A DNA stretch of 64,000 nt from positions 1 through 64,000 of the forward strand of contig CALUIR010000003.1 in the NCBI GenBank assembly GCA_944320785.1. The letters run 5' to 3'. The translations under genes and the position numbers were made by a program. Source of the DNA: an uncultured Bacteroidaceae bacterium (lineage in GTDB: Bacteria; Bacteroidota; Bacteroidia; Bacteroidales; Bacteroidaceae). Under the pieces are notes generated by a model. It was not told the origin of the DNA, made no database searches, and worked only from the letters and a program-made list of their open reading frames with translations. Shown here in pieces: positions 53,498 through 63,111 of this stretch; position 1 is the first letter of the stretch; every line of letters starts with the position of its first letter.

Positions 53498-54136
53498 CTA
53501 TTTGTTGATGTCCCAGTTGGCCGGGTCTTTCCGCCATACTTTCAGGATTTCCACGTCTTTTTCGGTGATATATCCTGTTTTCAAAGCGACTTCCAGCACG
53601 GCTTCGTAGTTGGTCAAGGTAATCAAGTTCACCTTTGCGTTCTTGAAAGCCTGTACGGCGACATCAAAGCCGTATGTGAAAGAGGCAATCATCCCGATGA
53701 CTTCGCACCCGTCGCGGCGGATGGCTTCCACGGCTTTCAGGCTGCTTCCTCCTGTTGACACGAGGTCTTCTATGACAACTACTTTCATGCCGGGGCGGAG
53801 TTCGCCTTCAATCAGGTTTTCCAATCCATGGTCTTTGGGCGTGGAACGCACATAAACGAACGGAAGGTTCAGTTCATCGGCCACCAGTGCGCCTTGGGGG
53901 ATGGCGCCGGTTGCCACGCCTGCGATGGCGTCGGCCTGCCCGAAATTTTCAAGTATCAGGCGTGCGATTTCAATTTTCACGAAATTGCGCAAGGACGGGT
54001 AAGAGAGCGTCTTGCGGTTATCGCAATAGAACGGGGATTTCCACCCGGAAGCCCATGTGAACGGGTTGGCCGGTTGGAGCTTGATGGCCTTGATTTTTAG
54101 CAGTTTCTCGGCGAATAATCTTTCCAAGTTTTTCAT
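53498..54136 (-). CDS. pyrE: Orotate phosphoribosyltransferase
   Basis: A 212-residue enzyme making OMP from orotate and PRPP in pyrimidine synthesis. Seen: the PRPP-binding motif VVVIEDLVSTGGSSLKAVE near residues 114-132, the TWASGWKSPFYCDNRK substrate loop and the GVATGAIPQGALVADELNLPF flexible-loop region. Full length. First gene of a probable pyrE, SRPBCC protein, argH operon, with a near-consensus promoter 23 bases upstream. Confidence 0.96.
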   Translation of the reverse strand: MKNLERLFAEKLLKIKAIKLQPANPFTWASGWKSPFYCDNRKTLSYPSLRNFVKIEIARLILENFGQADAIAGVATGAIPQGALVADELNLPFVYVRSTPKDHGLENLIEGELRPGMKVVVIEDLVSTGGSSLKAVEAIRRDGCEVIGMIASFTYGFDVAVQAFKNAKVNLITLTNYEAVLEVALKTGYITEKDVEILKVWRKDPANWDINK

Positions 54137-54158
54137 AAACGACCTAAATTAGATTATG

Positions 54159-54190
54159 CAAAAGTAGGGAAATGGATTGAATTGGTGAAA
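54159..54190 (-). promoter_or_regulatory. Probable promoter of pyrE
   Basis: On the minus strand TTTC (54190-54187), a 20-base spacer, TACTTTTG (54166-54159); one base from the consensus at -33. Confidence 0.6.
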
Positions 54191-54236
54191 TCTGTGTGGC
54201 ATATTTTTCTAAAAATTTATGTTTGTGCGGCCAAGC

Positions 54237-54929
54237 TTATACAGCAGCGAGGGTCAGCACGCTGATTCGGGTGCCTTTTGCTTCTAAAATCCGGGAAGCG
54301 CATGACAGGATGGTTGCGCCGGTGGTCAGCACGTCATCGACCAAAAGGATGTGTTGTCCTTCCAATGCTTTCTTGTCTTTGACGGAAAAGATTCCCTGCA
54401 CGTTGTTCCATCTTTCCTGCATGCTTCTCTTGGTCTGGGTAGTGTTGCTGATTGTCCTGCAGACAGCATCCGTGTTGACCGGTATCTTTGTGATTTCCGA
54501 TATGCCACGGGCAATCCATTCGCTTTGGTTGTATCCGCGCTTTTTCAGCCGGTCGGGATGGAGCGGTATGGGGACGATGAGGTCGATGCCTTCAAAAAAG
54601 CCTTCCGGCAAAAGGTGGCGGGCCACGTAGCGGCCCATGGTTTTCCCTACGTCTTTCCTCCCGTGGTATTTGAGTTCGAAGAGGATTTTGTCGAAGTCGT
54701 TTCCTTTGATGTACAGGAAATGGGACATGGCATTTTCAATTGGCATCTTTCCCCAGAAACGTTTCTCTATCCTCCATTTGTCAGGGGAAACGTTCCGGAT
54801 TTTGGGGAGTTCCTGCAAGCATTGTATGCAGAGGCATTCTTCGCTGCCTGCAAGGGCGTTGCCGCATACGATGCAGCAAGGAGGGAAGCACAGATGGATG
54901 AGGCTTTTCCAAAAGTTACAGTTCATCAT
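54237..54929 (-). CDS. ComF family protein (phosphoribosyltransferase-like)
   Basis: A 230-residue protein. A cysteine-rich N-terminal zinc site (CFPPCCIVCGNAL then CLCIQCL) precedes a phosphoribosyltransferase fold with GYNQSEWIARG and the PRPP-type loop ILLVDDVLTTGAT near residues 200-212. ComF-type proteins help DNA uptake or recombination; in non-competent bacteria the role is unclear. Start at 54929 (a second Met follows directly) overlaps the 3' end of recX by 14 bases, so it is translated with recX and prmC. Confidence 0.88.
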   Translation of the reverse strand: MMNCNFWKSLIHLCFPPCCIVCGNALAGSEECLCIQCLQELPKIRNVSPDKWRIEKRFWGKMPIENAMSHFLYIKGNDFDKILFELKYHGRKDVGKTMGRYVARHLLPEGFFEGIDLIVPIPLHPDRLKKRGYNQSEWIARGISEITKIPVNTDAVCRTISNTTQTKRSMQERWNNVQGIFSVKDKKALEGQHILLVDDVLTTGATILSCASRILEAKGTRISVLTLAAV

Positions 54930-55386
54930 CGTCCAGCTGGATGCATTTATGAATGACTTCAGGTTCAAACCCTCTGCCGGCGGCAAACCTTGCCAGCTTT
55001 TGCTTCAATTCGTAAGGGCTTCGGGCTTTGAGGCTTTTCTTTTTGCTTTCTAACAGGGCAGACAGCATTTGTTCATATGCTTGCGGGTCTAACTGTTGGG
55101 ACAAGCATTCGGCAATGAGGTTTCGAGGGATGTTTTTGGAGGCCAAGGCATATGCGATTTTGTTCCGTCCCCATTTGTTGAGCAGCTTGTCGTTGATGAA
55201 GCACCGGCAGTACCTTTCCTCGTCAATATACTTTTCTTTCAACAAATATTGGATGATGGAAGGGATAGCTTCCTTTTCTGTTCCCCAGTCGGAAAGTTTC
55301 CGTGCGGCTTCCGAGATGCAATGCTCGGCTATGGAACAATAGGCCGCTGCCTTGCTCAAGGCTTCTTCTTTGCTTAAGGTTTTCAT
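54916..55386 (-). CDS. recX: Regulatory protein RecX
   Basis: A 156-residue helical protein that binds RecA filaments and limits their activity. Seen: the three-helix repeats around SDWGTEKEAIPSIIQYLLKEKYIDEERYCRCFINDKLLNKWGRNKIAYALASKNIP, and KKKSLKARSPYELKQKLARFAAGRGFEPEVI at the end. Typical length. Overlaps prmC by four bases (ATGA) and comF by 14. recA is not in the window. Confidence 0.9.
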   Translation of the reverse strand: MKTLSKEEALSKAAAYCSIAEHCISEAARKLSDWGTEKEAIPSIIQYLLKEKYIDEERYCRCFINDKLLNKWGRNKIAYALASKNIPRNLIAECLSQQLDPQAYEQMLSALLESKKKSLKARSPYELKQKLARFAAGRGFEPEVIHKCIQLDDDEL

Positions 55387-56222
55387 CTTCTGGCTTTTGC
55401 GATTCTTTCGTTATGGCTGATGTCTTTGAGGATTTCTATATCGGTATATCCTAAGTCCTGCAACAGTTGTGCAGTCTCTTTCCCAAACATCCGGTTTATC
55501 TCGAAGTAAATCATCCCGCCGGGTTTCAGGTGGGTTCTCCCGAATTTTCCGATGGCTTCGTAGAACAGGAGCGGGGTTTGGTCGGGGACGAAGAGGGCGA
55601 TGCCGGGCTCCCAATCCAATACGTTGGCATCCATTGTCTTTTTTTCTTTCTCTGTGACGTATGGCGGGTTGCTGGCAATGATGTCCCATTGCGCGTCGGA
55701 TGGAGGAAGACTGGCAAGGATGTCTATTTGCCTGAAAGTGACATCGGCATGGAGGCGTTGCGCGTTTTCCTTTGCTGTGTTTAAGGCTTCTTGGGAGATG
55801 TCCCATGCTTCCACTTGCGGTGAAGGCAGTCCTAAAGCCAAGGTGATGGCAATGCACCCGCTTCCGGTTCCGATGTCGAGTACTTTGAGCTTTTCCTTGG
55901 TGTGGCTGTGCAGGATGATATCGGCCAATTCTCCTGTTTCCGGCCTTGGTATCAGCACGTTCTTGTTGACCTTGAACATCCGCCCATGGAACCATGCTTC
56001 CCCGATGATGTATTGCAAAGGCTCATGCAGGAGCAGCCGGGCGACAATCTGGTGCAGGATTTCGTTTTGTTCTCTTGATAATTTAATATCTTTGCCCGCA
56101 TAATAGTCCAGGATGTTGAAATGGAATGCATCTGTGGCAATGACTTTCGCCATGGCTTTTATCTCGTTGGCCGGATAAACCGGGGAAAGTTGTTCCTTTA
56201 TGTATCGAATCATTTCTTGCAT
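55383..56222 (-). CDS. prmC: Peptide chain release factor N5-glutamine methyltransferase
   Basis: A 279-residue methyltransferase that methylates the Gln of the GGQ motif in release factors 1 and 2. Seen: an N-terminal helical domain (1-85) with LLHEPLQYIIG, the SAM-binding KVLDIGTGSGCIAITLAL, and the catalytic IIASNPPYVTEKEK. Two start choices exist (56222 and 56213). A -7 element lies at 56227-56234, only 5 bases before the first, so either the mRNA is leaderless or translation begins at 56213. Confidence 0.93.
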   Translation of the reverse strand: MQEMIRYIKEQLSPVYPANEIKAMAKVIATDAFHFNILDYYAGKDIKLSREQNEILHQIVARLLLHEPLQYIIGEAWFHGRMFKVNKNVLIPRPETGELADIILHSHTKEKLKVLDIGTGSGCIAITLALGLPSPQVEAWDISQEALNTAKENAQRLHADVTFRQIDILASLPPSDAQWDIIASNPPYVTEKEKKTMDANVLDWEPGIALFVPDQTPLLFYEAIGKFGRTHLKPGGMIYFEINRMFGKETAQLLQDLGYTDIEILKDISHNERIAKARR

Positions 56223-56226
56223 GCTG

Positions 56227-56234
56227 CAAAAGTA
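56227..56234 (-). promoter_or_regulatory. -7 element abutting the prmC start
   Basis: TACTTTTG on the minus strand, matching TAnnTTTG, inside the 20-base gap to the divergent ribD. No clear -33 element; its region would lie within the ribD 5' coding sequence. Confidence 0.5.
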
Positions 56235-56242
56235 GTTTTTTT

Positions 56243-57322
56243 ATGGATACAACCAGAGTAGATGAGCAATATATTGCCCGTTGCATCCAGCTGGCAAAGA
56301 ATGGCGTCGGCCACACGTCGCCCAATCCGATGGTAGGGGCGGTCATCGTGCATGGCGGGAAAATAATCGGCGAAGGCTATCATGTGCGTTGTGGGGAAGG
56401 ACATGCAGAGGTCAACGCGATTGCTTCTGTGAAAGACGCTTCTTTGCTGCCTTTTTCCACTTTGTATGTCAGCCTGGAGCCTTGCGCCCATTATGGGAAA
56501 ACGCCTCCTTGCGCCAAATTGATTATCGAAAAACGGATACCCCGCGTAGTGGTAGGCTGCATGGATCCGTTTTCCTTGGTGGCGGGACGTGGCATCCGCA
56601 TGCTCCGTGACGCAGGAGTGGAGGTGGAGACGGGCGTGCTTGAGGCGGAATGCCTTCATTTGATTCGCCGTTTCATCGTGTTCAATACGCAAAAACGTCC
56701 GTACGTGGCGTTGAAATGGGCGGAATCAGCAGATGGTTTCATAGACCGGGACAGGACAGGGGGCAACCCGGTGCTGTTGTCTTCGTCCTTTACAAAGATG
56801 TTGGCGCATAAACGGCGGAGTGAATCGGATGCGATTTTGGTGGGTACGCGGACGGCTTTGCTCGACAACCCTTCGCTGACTGTGCGGGACTGGGCTGGGA
56901 AACATCCGCTGCGGGTGGTGATAGACAAGAACTTGGCCTTGCCATTGTCCTTGCATTTGTTTGCGGATGGCCGTCCTACGTTGTGTGTCACCTCGCGGGC
57001 GGTTCCTTCTGCAGGGAACACAGAATATGTGCAACTTGATTTTTCACGGGATATTCTTCCGCAATTGTTCGCGGTGTTGCATGGCCGGGGAGTGCAGTCC
57101 TTGCTGGTGGAAGGCGGCGCACGATTGTTGCAATCATTTATTGACGCAGGCTGTTGGGACGATGCTTATGTGGAGAAAGCGCCGGTCTTGTTGTCATCCG
57201 GGGTCAAGGCTCCGATGTTGCGAGGTGCGGTCTTGCGTTCGCTGGATAGCTGGCATGGACATCATGTAGCTCATTATTCGCGGGAGGGCGACTCGTCTTC
57301 GGGAAAACAGGAATCCTGTTAG
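56243..57322 (+). CDS. ribD: Bifunctional riboflavin biosynthesis deaminase/reductase
   Basis: A 359-residue enzyme catalysing two steps of riboflavin synthesis: deamination, then reduction of the pyrimidine intermediate. Deaminase domain (1-145) with zinc site GEGHAEVNAI and SLEPCAHYGKTPPCAKLII. Reductase domain (150-350) with ALKWAESADGFID, SDAILVGTRTALLDNPSLTVR and SLLVEGGARLLQSF. Full length. Only 20 bases separate it from divergent prmC. Other rib genes are not in the window. Confidence 0.96.
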   Translation: MDTTRVDEQYIARCIQLAKNGVGHTSPNPMVGAVIVHGGKIIGEGYHVRCGEGHAEVNAIASVKDASLLPFSTLYVSLEPCAHYGKTPPCAKLIIEKRIPRVVVGCMDPFSLVAGRGIRMLRDAGVEVETGVLEAECLHLIRRFIVFNTQKRPYVALKWAESADGFIDRDRTGGNPVLLSSSFTKMLAHKRRSESDAILVGTRTALLDNPSLTVRDWAGKHPLRVVIDKNLALPLSLHLFADGRPTLCVTSRAVPSAGNTEYVQLDFSRDILPQLFAVLHGRGVQSLLVEGGARLLQSFIDAGCWDDAYVEKAPVLLSSGVKAPMLRGAVLRSLDSWHGHHVAHYSREGDSSSGKQESC

Positions 57323-57463
57323 GGAAGCGGCAGGCCGGGCAGGATGGTTCCTGTTGGCAAATGCAAGGAAAGGCTAAGGATGGGAAAGGCATGTGCAGAT
57401 GCCGAATCCACGTTAAAGATGCAGGAGCATACCTATAAATTTATATAAATCTTATTTTGATTG

Positions 57464-57494
57464 TTTCTGCTCGTAAAAAATGTTCCTATTTTTG
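57464..57494 (+). promoter_or_regulatory. Probable promoter of the DUF6242-type lipoprotein gene
   Basis: TTTC (57464-57467), 19-base spacer, TATTTTTG (57487-57494). One base from the -33 consensus. Start codon at 57530. Confidence 0.65.
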
Positions 57495-57529
57495 CGACTT
57501 GCATGCTTAATTGAAGAATAATTTTTTGA

Positions 57530-58909
57530 ATGAGAACAAAAATATTGCCTTTATGTGTATTCTTGTTGCTGATGCAGGGGGTTGCTGTCTCCTGCCTTGA
57601 TGACAATAGCGATTTGACGTATAGCAACGAGGCAAACATTACGAGTTTTTCGATAGGTGACATAGAAACAGTGATTATCAATGGGGATGATACCACGACA
57701 TTTGTGGTGGAGAGCGAGGATGTTTCGTTTACCATCGACCAGATTGGGCGGCGGATTTATAATAATGATTCTTTGCCTTATCAGACGGATGTGCGGAAAG
57801 TGACGACCAGCATTGGCTCTACGGCGCGATACATCACGTATGTTCTGCCGGACCGGAACGGCAATGATTCCGTCTGCTTGTGGAGTTCAAGTGACTCGTT
57901 GGACATGTCCTCCCCATTGTCGTTGACGGTCTTTGCCGCTGATGGCCAGCATAGCCGTATTTATGAAGTAAAGCTGAATGTGCATCAGATGGATCCGGAT
58001 TCCTTGCATTGGCACAAGGTGGAAGGAACCGGTTATCCGGGCATGCAGATGGCCGGCAAGCAAAAAGCCGTATGCTTCGATGGCCGGGTTTATGTTTTTG
58101 CTGACGGGGAACCGCAAGTGCAGGTCACCTCTACTGAAGGCGGCAATTCATGGACTGCATTGGCATCGTTGGCCGGTTTGGATGCAAAAGCGGATTATTC
58201 GTCTGTGTTGGCGTTCCAAGACCGCTTGTGGCTGGTTGCGGGCGGTGAGGTGTATTCTTCTTCCAATGGCGTGGATTGGTCAAAAGAGCCGGTGCATGCC
58301 ACGGGATTGGTAGGAGCCTTCTCCCGTAAGCTGATAGCGTTGGATAATGGCAAGTTCATCGAAGCGGGACTTTCAGAAGAAGGACAATTGGAATGGAATT
58401 TGGACGGCCCGCCTGTGCCGGATGATTTTCCCGTCGGTGGTTATGCTTCGGTGTCGCTCCCTTTGAAAACGAATTATGAGATTGAGCAGATGATAATGTT
58501 TGGGGAAGGGCATGAGATGGCATCTGACTGTGACTCCACAGCAATATGGAGCCGTTATTCGGATGATGACCGCTGGATTCGTTACGAGTCGGAATCGAAC
58601 CATTGCCCTTGCTTGAGTGATATGGCAATGATTGCCTACGATGATGCCTTGTATGTGTTCGGAGGGGAAGGCCGGTTTGACGGAGAAGATCAGGACGCTT
58701 TCCGGCATTTTTATGCATCGCAGGATGATGGCTTGACTTGGAAGCGGGTGGAAGAACATTTCATGCTTCCAGAGGAACTGGCCGGAATGTCCCAATCATT
58801 TTCCTATGTGGTCGATTCGGAACATTATATTTGGATTATGCCGAGCGGGAGCGCTGCTTTTTGGAAAGGCCGCTTGAACCGTTTGGGCTTTGAGATGGCA
58901 AAAGAATAA
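57530..58909 (+). CDS. DUF6242-type lipoprotein with propeller-like repeats
   Basis: A 459-residue lipoprotein (lipobox AVSC, Cys near residue 22). Residues ~35-145 form a beta domain beginning ITSFSIGDIETVI; the rest carries repeated WT/GGE/LYVFGG-type segments (SWTALASLAGL, RLWLVAGGEVYSS, DALYVFGGEGRF, SYVVDSEHYIWIMPSGS) that suggest a beta-propeller or kelch-like fold. This matches Bacteroidales proteins assigned to DUF6242, function unknown. Surface exposure is possible. It has its own promoter and lies 73 bases before the DUF6089 gene. Confidence 0.75.
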   Translation: MRTKILPLCVFLLLMQGVAVSCLDDNSDLTYSNEANITSFSIGDIETVIINGDDTTTFVVESEDVSFTIDQIGRRIYNNDSLPYQTDVRKVTTSIGSTARYITYVLPDRNGNDSVCLWSSSDSLDMSSPLSLTVFAADGQHSRIYEVKLNVHQMDPDSLHWHKVEGTGYPGMQMAGKQKAVCFDGRVYVFADGEPQVQVTSTEGGNSWTALASLAGLDAKADYSSVLAFQDRLWLVAGGEVYSSSNGVDWSKEPVHATGLVGAFSRKLIALDNGKFIEAGLSEEGQLEWNLDGPPVPDDFPVGGYASVSLPLKTNYEIEQMIMFGEGHEMASDCDSTAIWSRYSDDDRWIRYESESNHCPCLSDMAMIAYDDALYVFGGEGRFDGEDQDAFRHFYASQDDGLTWKRVEEHFMLPEELAGMSQSFSYVVDSEHYIWIMPSGSAAFWKGRLNRLGFEMAKE

Positions 58910-58982
58910 ATGAAGTGGCGGCTATAATTTTTCTATGAATCTGACGTTTTTATGATGGATATGAGGATTAAAAGTTACGGCG

Positions 58983-59690
58983 ATGGCATCTGTTCATAAA
59001 ACGTTCATATTGGTATTATTGATAGTGGCCGCACATGGATACGCAAATGCCCAGGACGAGCAGTACAAGATGGAAATAGGAGGGATGGTTGGAGGCTCTT
59101 TTTATATGGGCGATGCGAATTTCAGCGTGCCGTTCAAGCATATAGGATTGATGGGAGGATTTTTGTGGAGATACACTTTCAATCCCCATATTGCGGTGAA
59201 GGCTGATTTGGCAATGGGGCGGATTTCTGGCAAATCAGAGGATGCCGCTACGGAATTCCCTTATGGGCGGCAGACCACTTTCAGCCGGAATCTTTACGAT
59301 TTGGGCGCACAGTTTGAATGTAATTTTTGGGGATATTCGTGGGGAGAGAAGTTCAAGGGTTATCGCCGGTTTACGCCTTATATCGTGGGAGGTATTGGCT
59401 TGACGTTTGCTCCTGCTCCGTTGGAAAGACTTTGCACGGTGAATTTTCCTTTGGGCGTAGGTTTGAAATACAAAGTAGGCAGAAGGGTGAACATTGGTTG
59501 TGAGTTTACGATGCGGTTCAGCCTTTCAGATAAATTGGACGTGACACGGAATGATGAATTGCAACTGGACGACCCTTACTTGATTAAGGGCAGCGGTTTC
59601 AAGAACAAAGACTGCTATTCGTTCACTGCCATTTTCATAACCTATGATATATTCAAAATATGCAAAGAGTGCAATCCTGGTGGAATGTAG
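58983..59690 (+). CDS. DUF6089 family outer-membrane protein
   Basis: A 235-residue exported protein: signal peptide (cleavage near ANAQ) then amphipathic strands of an eight-stranded-type barrel (GGMVGGSFYMGDANFS, HIGLMGGFLWRYTFNPHIAVKADLAMG, PYIVGGIGLTF, PLGVGLKYKVGRRVNIGCEFTMRF). Matches DUF6089, regularly found directly before uppS and bamA in Bacteroidales. The link to outer-membrane biogenesis is by position only. First gene of the probable five-gene cluster; uppS begins 17 bases after it. Confidence 0.85.
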   Translation: MASVHKTFILVLLIVAAHGYANAQDEQYKMEIGGMVGGSFYMGDANFSVPFKHIGLMGGFLWRYTFNPHIAVKADLAMGRISGKSEDAATEFPYGRQTTFSRNLYDLGAQFECNFWGYSWGEKFKGYRRFTPYIVGGIGLTFAPAPLERLCTVNFPLGVGLKYKVGRRVNIGCEFTMRFSLSDKLDVTRNDELQLDDPYLIKGSGFKNKDCYSFTAIFITYDIFKICKECNPGGM

Positions 59691-59707
59691 AACAATAAAG
59701 GAACGGT

Positions 59708-60439
59708 ATGTCGTATAAAGAACAAATAGATTTGAACCGTGTTCCGGTTCATGTGGCAATTATCATGGATGGGAATGGCCGGTGGGCGAAACGCCAAGGC
59801 AAGGAACGGACATTCGGCCATCAGGCGGGAGCGGAGACGGTGCATGTCATTGCGGAAGAAGCGGCGAGATTAGGCATCAGATACCTTACTTTATATACTT
59901 TCTCCACAGAAAACTGGAAACGCCCCGTTGATGAAGTGGCTGCATTGATGGATTTGTTGATAGACTCCATAGAAGAAGAAACGTTTATGAAAAACAATAT
60001 ACGTTTCCGTGTGATAGGCGATGTGGCCAAACTTCCGGAGAAAGTGCGGGCGCGCCTTGATGCATGCATTGCACGGACGTCGGTGAATACCGGGATGAGC
60101 TTGGTGCTGGCTTTGAGTTATTCTTCCCGATGGGAAATCACGAATGCTGCAAGATGCATTGCGGCGGATGCGGCGGATGGCCGTTTGAAACCAGAAGGAA
60201 TCAATGAAGAAACCGTGCAATCCTATTTGGCGACTTCTTTTATGCCGGATCCGGACTTGTTAATCCGGACGGGGGGGGAGATACGTTTGAGCAATTATAT
60301 GCTGTGGCAATGTGCTTATTCTGAATTGTATTTTTGTGAAACATATTGGCCGGATTTCAGGGAAGAAGAGTTTTGGAAAGCAATTTGTGATTTTCAGAAA
60401 AGGGAACGTCGCTTTGGTAAGACAAGCGAACAAATATAA
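59708..60439 (+). CDS. uppS: Undecaprenyl diphosphate synthase
   Basis: A 243-residue cis-prenyltransferase making the C55 lipid carrier for peptidoglycan and surface polysaccharides from isoprenoid diphosphates. Seen: [25 protein letters not shown] with the catalytic Asp, [15 protein letters not shown], and the C-terminal [28 protein letters not shown]. Full length. The upstream MEP-pathway enzyme IspG is also in this window. Next gene is bamA, 11 bases on. Confidence 0.97.
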   Translation: MSYKEQIDLNRVPVHVAIIMDGNGRWAKRQGKERTFGHQAGAETVHVIAEEAARLGIRYLTLYTFSTENWKRPVDEVAALMDLLIDSIEEETFMKNNIRFRVIGDVAKLPEKVRARLDACIARTSVNTGMSLVLALSYSSRWEITNAARCIAADAADGRLKPEGINEETVQSYLATSFMPDPDLLIRTGGEIRLSNYMLWQCAYSELYFCETYWPDFREEEFWKAICDFQKRERRFGKTSEQI

Positions 60440-60450
60440 ATTTTAAAAAG

Positions 60451-63078
60451 ATGCGTTATTCTTGTTTTATTATATGGTTGGTTTGCTGCCTGTTTTGCTT
60501 TGTTAACACAGGGCTTGCCCAAAATGCGGAAGATGGAGCATCGGGGGAAGAACCGGTAATCCTGTATTCAGCAACCCCTAAGAAGTATGAAATCGGGGGA
60601 ATAGAGGTCACAGGCATAAAAAACTATGAAGATTATGTGCTTATCGGCCTTTCCGGTTTGTCTGTCGGCCAGACTATTTCAGTGCCGGGAGACGAGATAA
60701 CCCAAGCTATCAAACGTTATTGGCGGCATGGATTGTTCTCGAATGTCAGCATAAAAGCCACAAAGATTGAAGGGAACAAGATTTACCTGAAGATATATCT
60801 GACACAACGTCCGCGTATTTCAGAAATCAATTATATCGGCATCAAAAAGTCTGAAAGAGAAGAATTGGAAGCCAAACTGGGACTGGTGAAAGGGAATCAG
60901 ATTACTCCAAACTTGGTGGACCGGGCAGAAATTCTCATCAAGAAGCATTTTGATGAGAAAGGTTTCAAGAATGCAGAAGTGAATATTGTGCAACGTGATG
61001 ATGTCTCGGCCGAAAATCAGGTGATTGTGGACATTCATATCGACAAGAAGGGAAAAATCAAGGTGCATAAGATTACCATTGACGGGAATGTGGCGTTGAG
61101 CGACAAGAAGTTGAAACGCACCATGAAGAAAACCAATGAGAAAGGGAAGGTCGTGAATTGGTTCCGCCCGAAAAAGTTTATCACCGAGAAATACGAGGAA
61201 GACAAGCAACTTCTTATTGACAAATACAATGAATTGGGTTATCGTGATGCCCGCATTGTGACGGACAGTGTAAGCCCCTATAATGAAAAGACGGTAGATA
61301 TATATATAAAGGTGGAAGAAGGCGACAAATATTACCTGCGGAATGTGACGTGGGTCGGAAATACTTTGTATCCTTCTGAAGAACTGGACTATTGGTTGCG
61401 GATGAAGAAAGGGGATGTATATAACCAGAAATTGCTGAATGAACGCCTTTCCACGGATGAGGACGCGATAGGGAACTTATATTACAACAACGGCTACGTG
61501 TTCTATCACTTGGACCCGGTGGAAGTCAATATTGACAATGATTCCATTGATTTGGAGATGCGTATTGTGGAAGGACCTCAGGCCACCATCAACCGGGTTA
61601 AGATTACAGGCAACGACCGTCTTTATGAAAATGTAGTCCGTCGTGAATTGCGTACCCGTCCCGGTGATTTGTTCAGCAAGGATGCCTTGGAACGTTCTTA
61701 TCGTGAAATCGCCCAAATGGGGCATTTCAATCCTGAGACCATTGACCCAAGGGTAGAGCCTGACCCCGAAAACGGGACTGTTGACATTGATTATGTATTG
61801 GAATCGAAAGCCAATGACCAAATAGAGTTTTCTGCCGGATGGGGGCAAACGGGGGTCATCGGCAAGCTGAGCCTGAAGTTCACCAACTTCTCTATGGCCA
61901 ATTTGTTCCATAAGAGCGATAATTACCGGGGAATATTGCCGCAAGGTGACGGGCAGACATTGACCATCAGTGGCCAGACCAATGGGCGTTACTATCAGTC
62001 TTACAGCATTTCCTTCTTTGACCCTTGGTTTGGAGGAAAACGTCCGAACTCTTTCTCTGTGACAGGTTTCTTTTCTTACCAAACCGATATCAGCGACCGT
62101 TACTACAACAGTGCGTTGCTCAACAACTATAGTTACTTGTATAGCGGTTATGGAGGATATGATTACGGTTATACGAACTACGAGAACTTCCTTGACCCGG
62201 ACAAGTCGGTCAAGATGTTCGGCTTGTCGATTGGTTGGGGGAAGCGTTTGAAATGGCCGGATGACTACTTTACTCTGTCGGCAGAGTTGGCTTATCAGAG
62301 GTATGTATTGAAAGACTGGGCTTATTTCCCGGTGACGGATGGCAAATGCAACAATGTAAGCGTGAACCTGACTTTGGCGCGCAATTCTACTGACAATCCA
62401 ATTTATCCGCGCCGGGGTTCGGATTTCATGCTGTCAGCCCAAATTACCCCGCCTTATTCGTTGTTTGATGGGAAAGATTATTCCCAATATGATTTGACGA
62501 ACCAAGATGATGTGAACAAGATGCACAAATGGGTGGAATATCATAAATGGAAATTCAAAGCCCGTACTTACACGGCACTGTCCGGCGGAAAGAAATGCCC
62601 GGTGCTGATGACACGTGTGGAGTTCGGTATTGTTGGGCATTATAATAAATACAAGCGTTCTCCTTTTGAGACTTTTGAAGTGGGCGGCGATGGCATGACC
62701 GGGTATTCTTCAAATTACGCGACGGAAACCATCGGGTTGCGTGGTTACGAGAACGGTTCGCTGACGTATGGCAGCAATTATTCATCGGGGCAGAGTTATG
62801 CATATTCGCGTTTGACGCTGGAATTGCGTTATCCGCTGATGTTAGAGACTTCTACCAGCATTTATGTTTTGGGATTTGCAGAAGGAGGAAATGCTTGGAA
62901 TCATGTGAGCAATTTCAATCCGTTCGACATGAAGCGTTCGGCGGGTGTCGGTGTCCGCATCTTCTTGCCGATGATTGGCATGTTGGGCATTGATTGGGCA
63001 TACGGCTTTGATAAAGTATGGGGGAGCCGGGATAGCGGAGGAAGTCATTTCCACTTTATCTTAGGCCAAGAATTTTAA
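60451..63078 (+). CDS. bamA: Outer-membrane protein assembly factor BamA
   Basis: An 875-residue Omp85 protein that inserts beta-barrels into the outer membrane. Signal peptide (about 1-24), about five POTRA domains (roughly residues 45-450, for example EIGGIEVTGIKNYEDYVLIGLSGLSVG and EGDKYYLRNVTWVGNTLYPSEELDYWL), then a 16-stranded barrel. The barrel has a conserved FETFEVGGDGMTGY segment and GLRGYENGSL, and ends with the Phe-terminated GQEF. E. coli BamA is about 810; the extra length is in barrel loops (an aromatic Tyr-rich loop near residues 560-590). It is followed by two Skp-type chaperone genes. Confidence 0.97.
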   Translation: MRYSCFIIWLVCCLFCFVNTGLAQNAEDGASGEEPVILYSATPKKYEIGGIEVTGIKNYEDYVLIGLSGLSVGQTISVPGDEITQAIKRYWRHGLFSNVSIKATKIEGNKIYLKIYLTQRPRISEINYIGIKKSEREELEAKLGLVKGNQITPNLVDRAEILIKKHFDEKGFKNAEVNIVQRDDVSAENQVIVDIHIDKKGKIKVHKITIDGNVALSDKKLKRTMKKTNEKGKVVNWFRPKKFITEKYEEDKQLLIDKYNELGYRDARIVTDSVSPYNEKTVDIYIKVEEGDKYYLRNVTWVGNTLYPSEELDYWLRMKKGDVYNQKLLNERLSTDEDAIGNLYYNNGYVFYHLDPVEVNIDNDSIDLEMRIVEGPQATINRVKITGNDRLYENVVRRELRTRPGDLFSKDALERSYREIAQMGHFNPETIDPRVEPDPENGTVDIDYVLESKANDQIEFSAGWGQTGVIGKLSLKFTNFSMANLFHKSDNYRGILPQGDGQTLTISGQTNGRYYQSYSISFFDPWFGGKRPNSFSVTGFFSYQTDISDRYYNSALLNNYSYLYSGYGGYDYGYTNYENFLDPDKSVKMFGLSIGWGKRLKWPDDYFTLSAELAYQRYVLKDWAYFPVTDGKCNNVSVNLTLARNSTDNPIYPRRGSDFMLSAQITPPYSLFDGKDYSQYDLTNQDDVNKMHKWVEYHKWKFKARTYTALSGGKKCPVLMTRVEFGIVGHYNKYKRSPFETFEVGGDGMTGYSSNYATETIGLRGYENGSLTYGSNYSSGQSYAYSRLTLELRYPLMLETSTSIYVLGFAEGGNAWNHVSNFNPFDMKRSAGVGVRIFLPMIGMLGIDWAYGFDKVWGSRDSGGSHFHFILGQEF

Positions 63079-63111
63079 GGAGGAAAGAATGAATAATCAA
63101 ATGATACGGAT

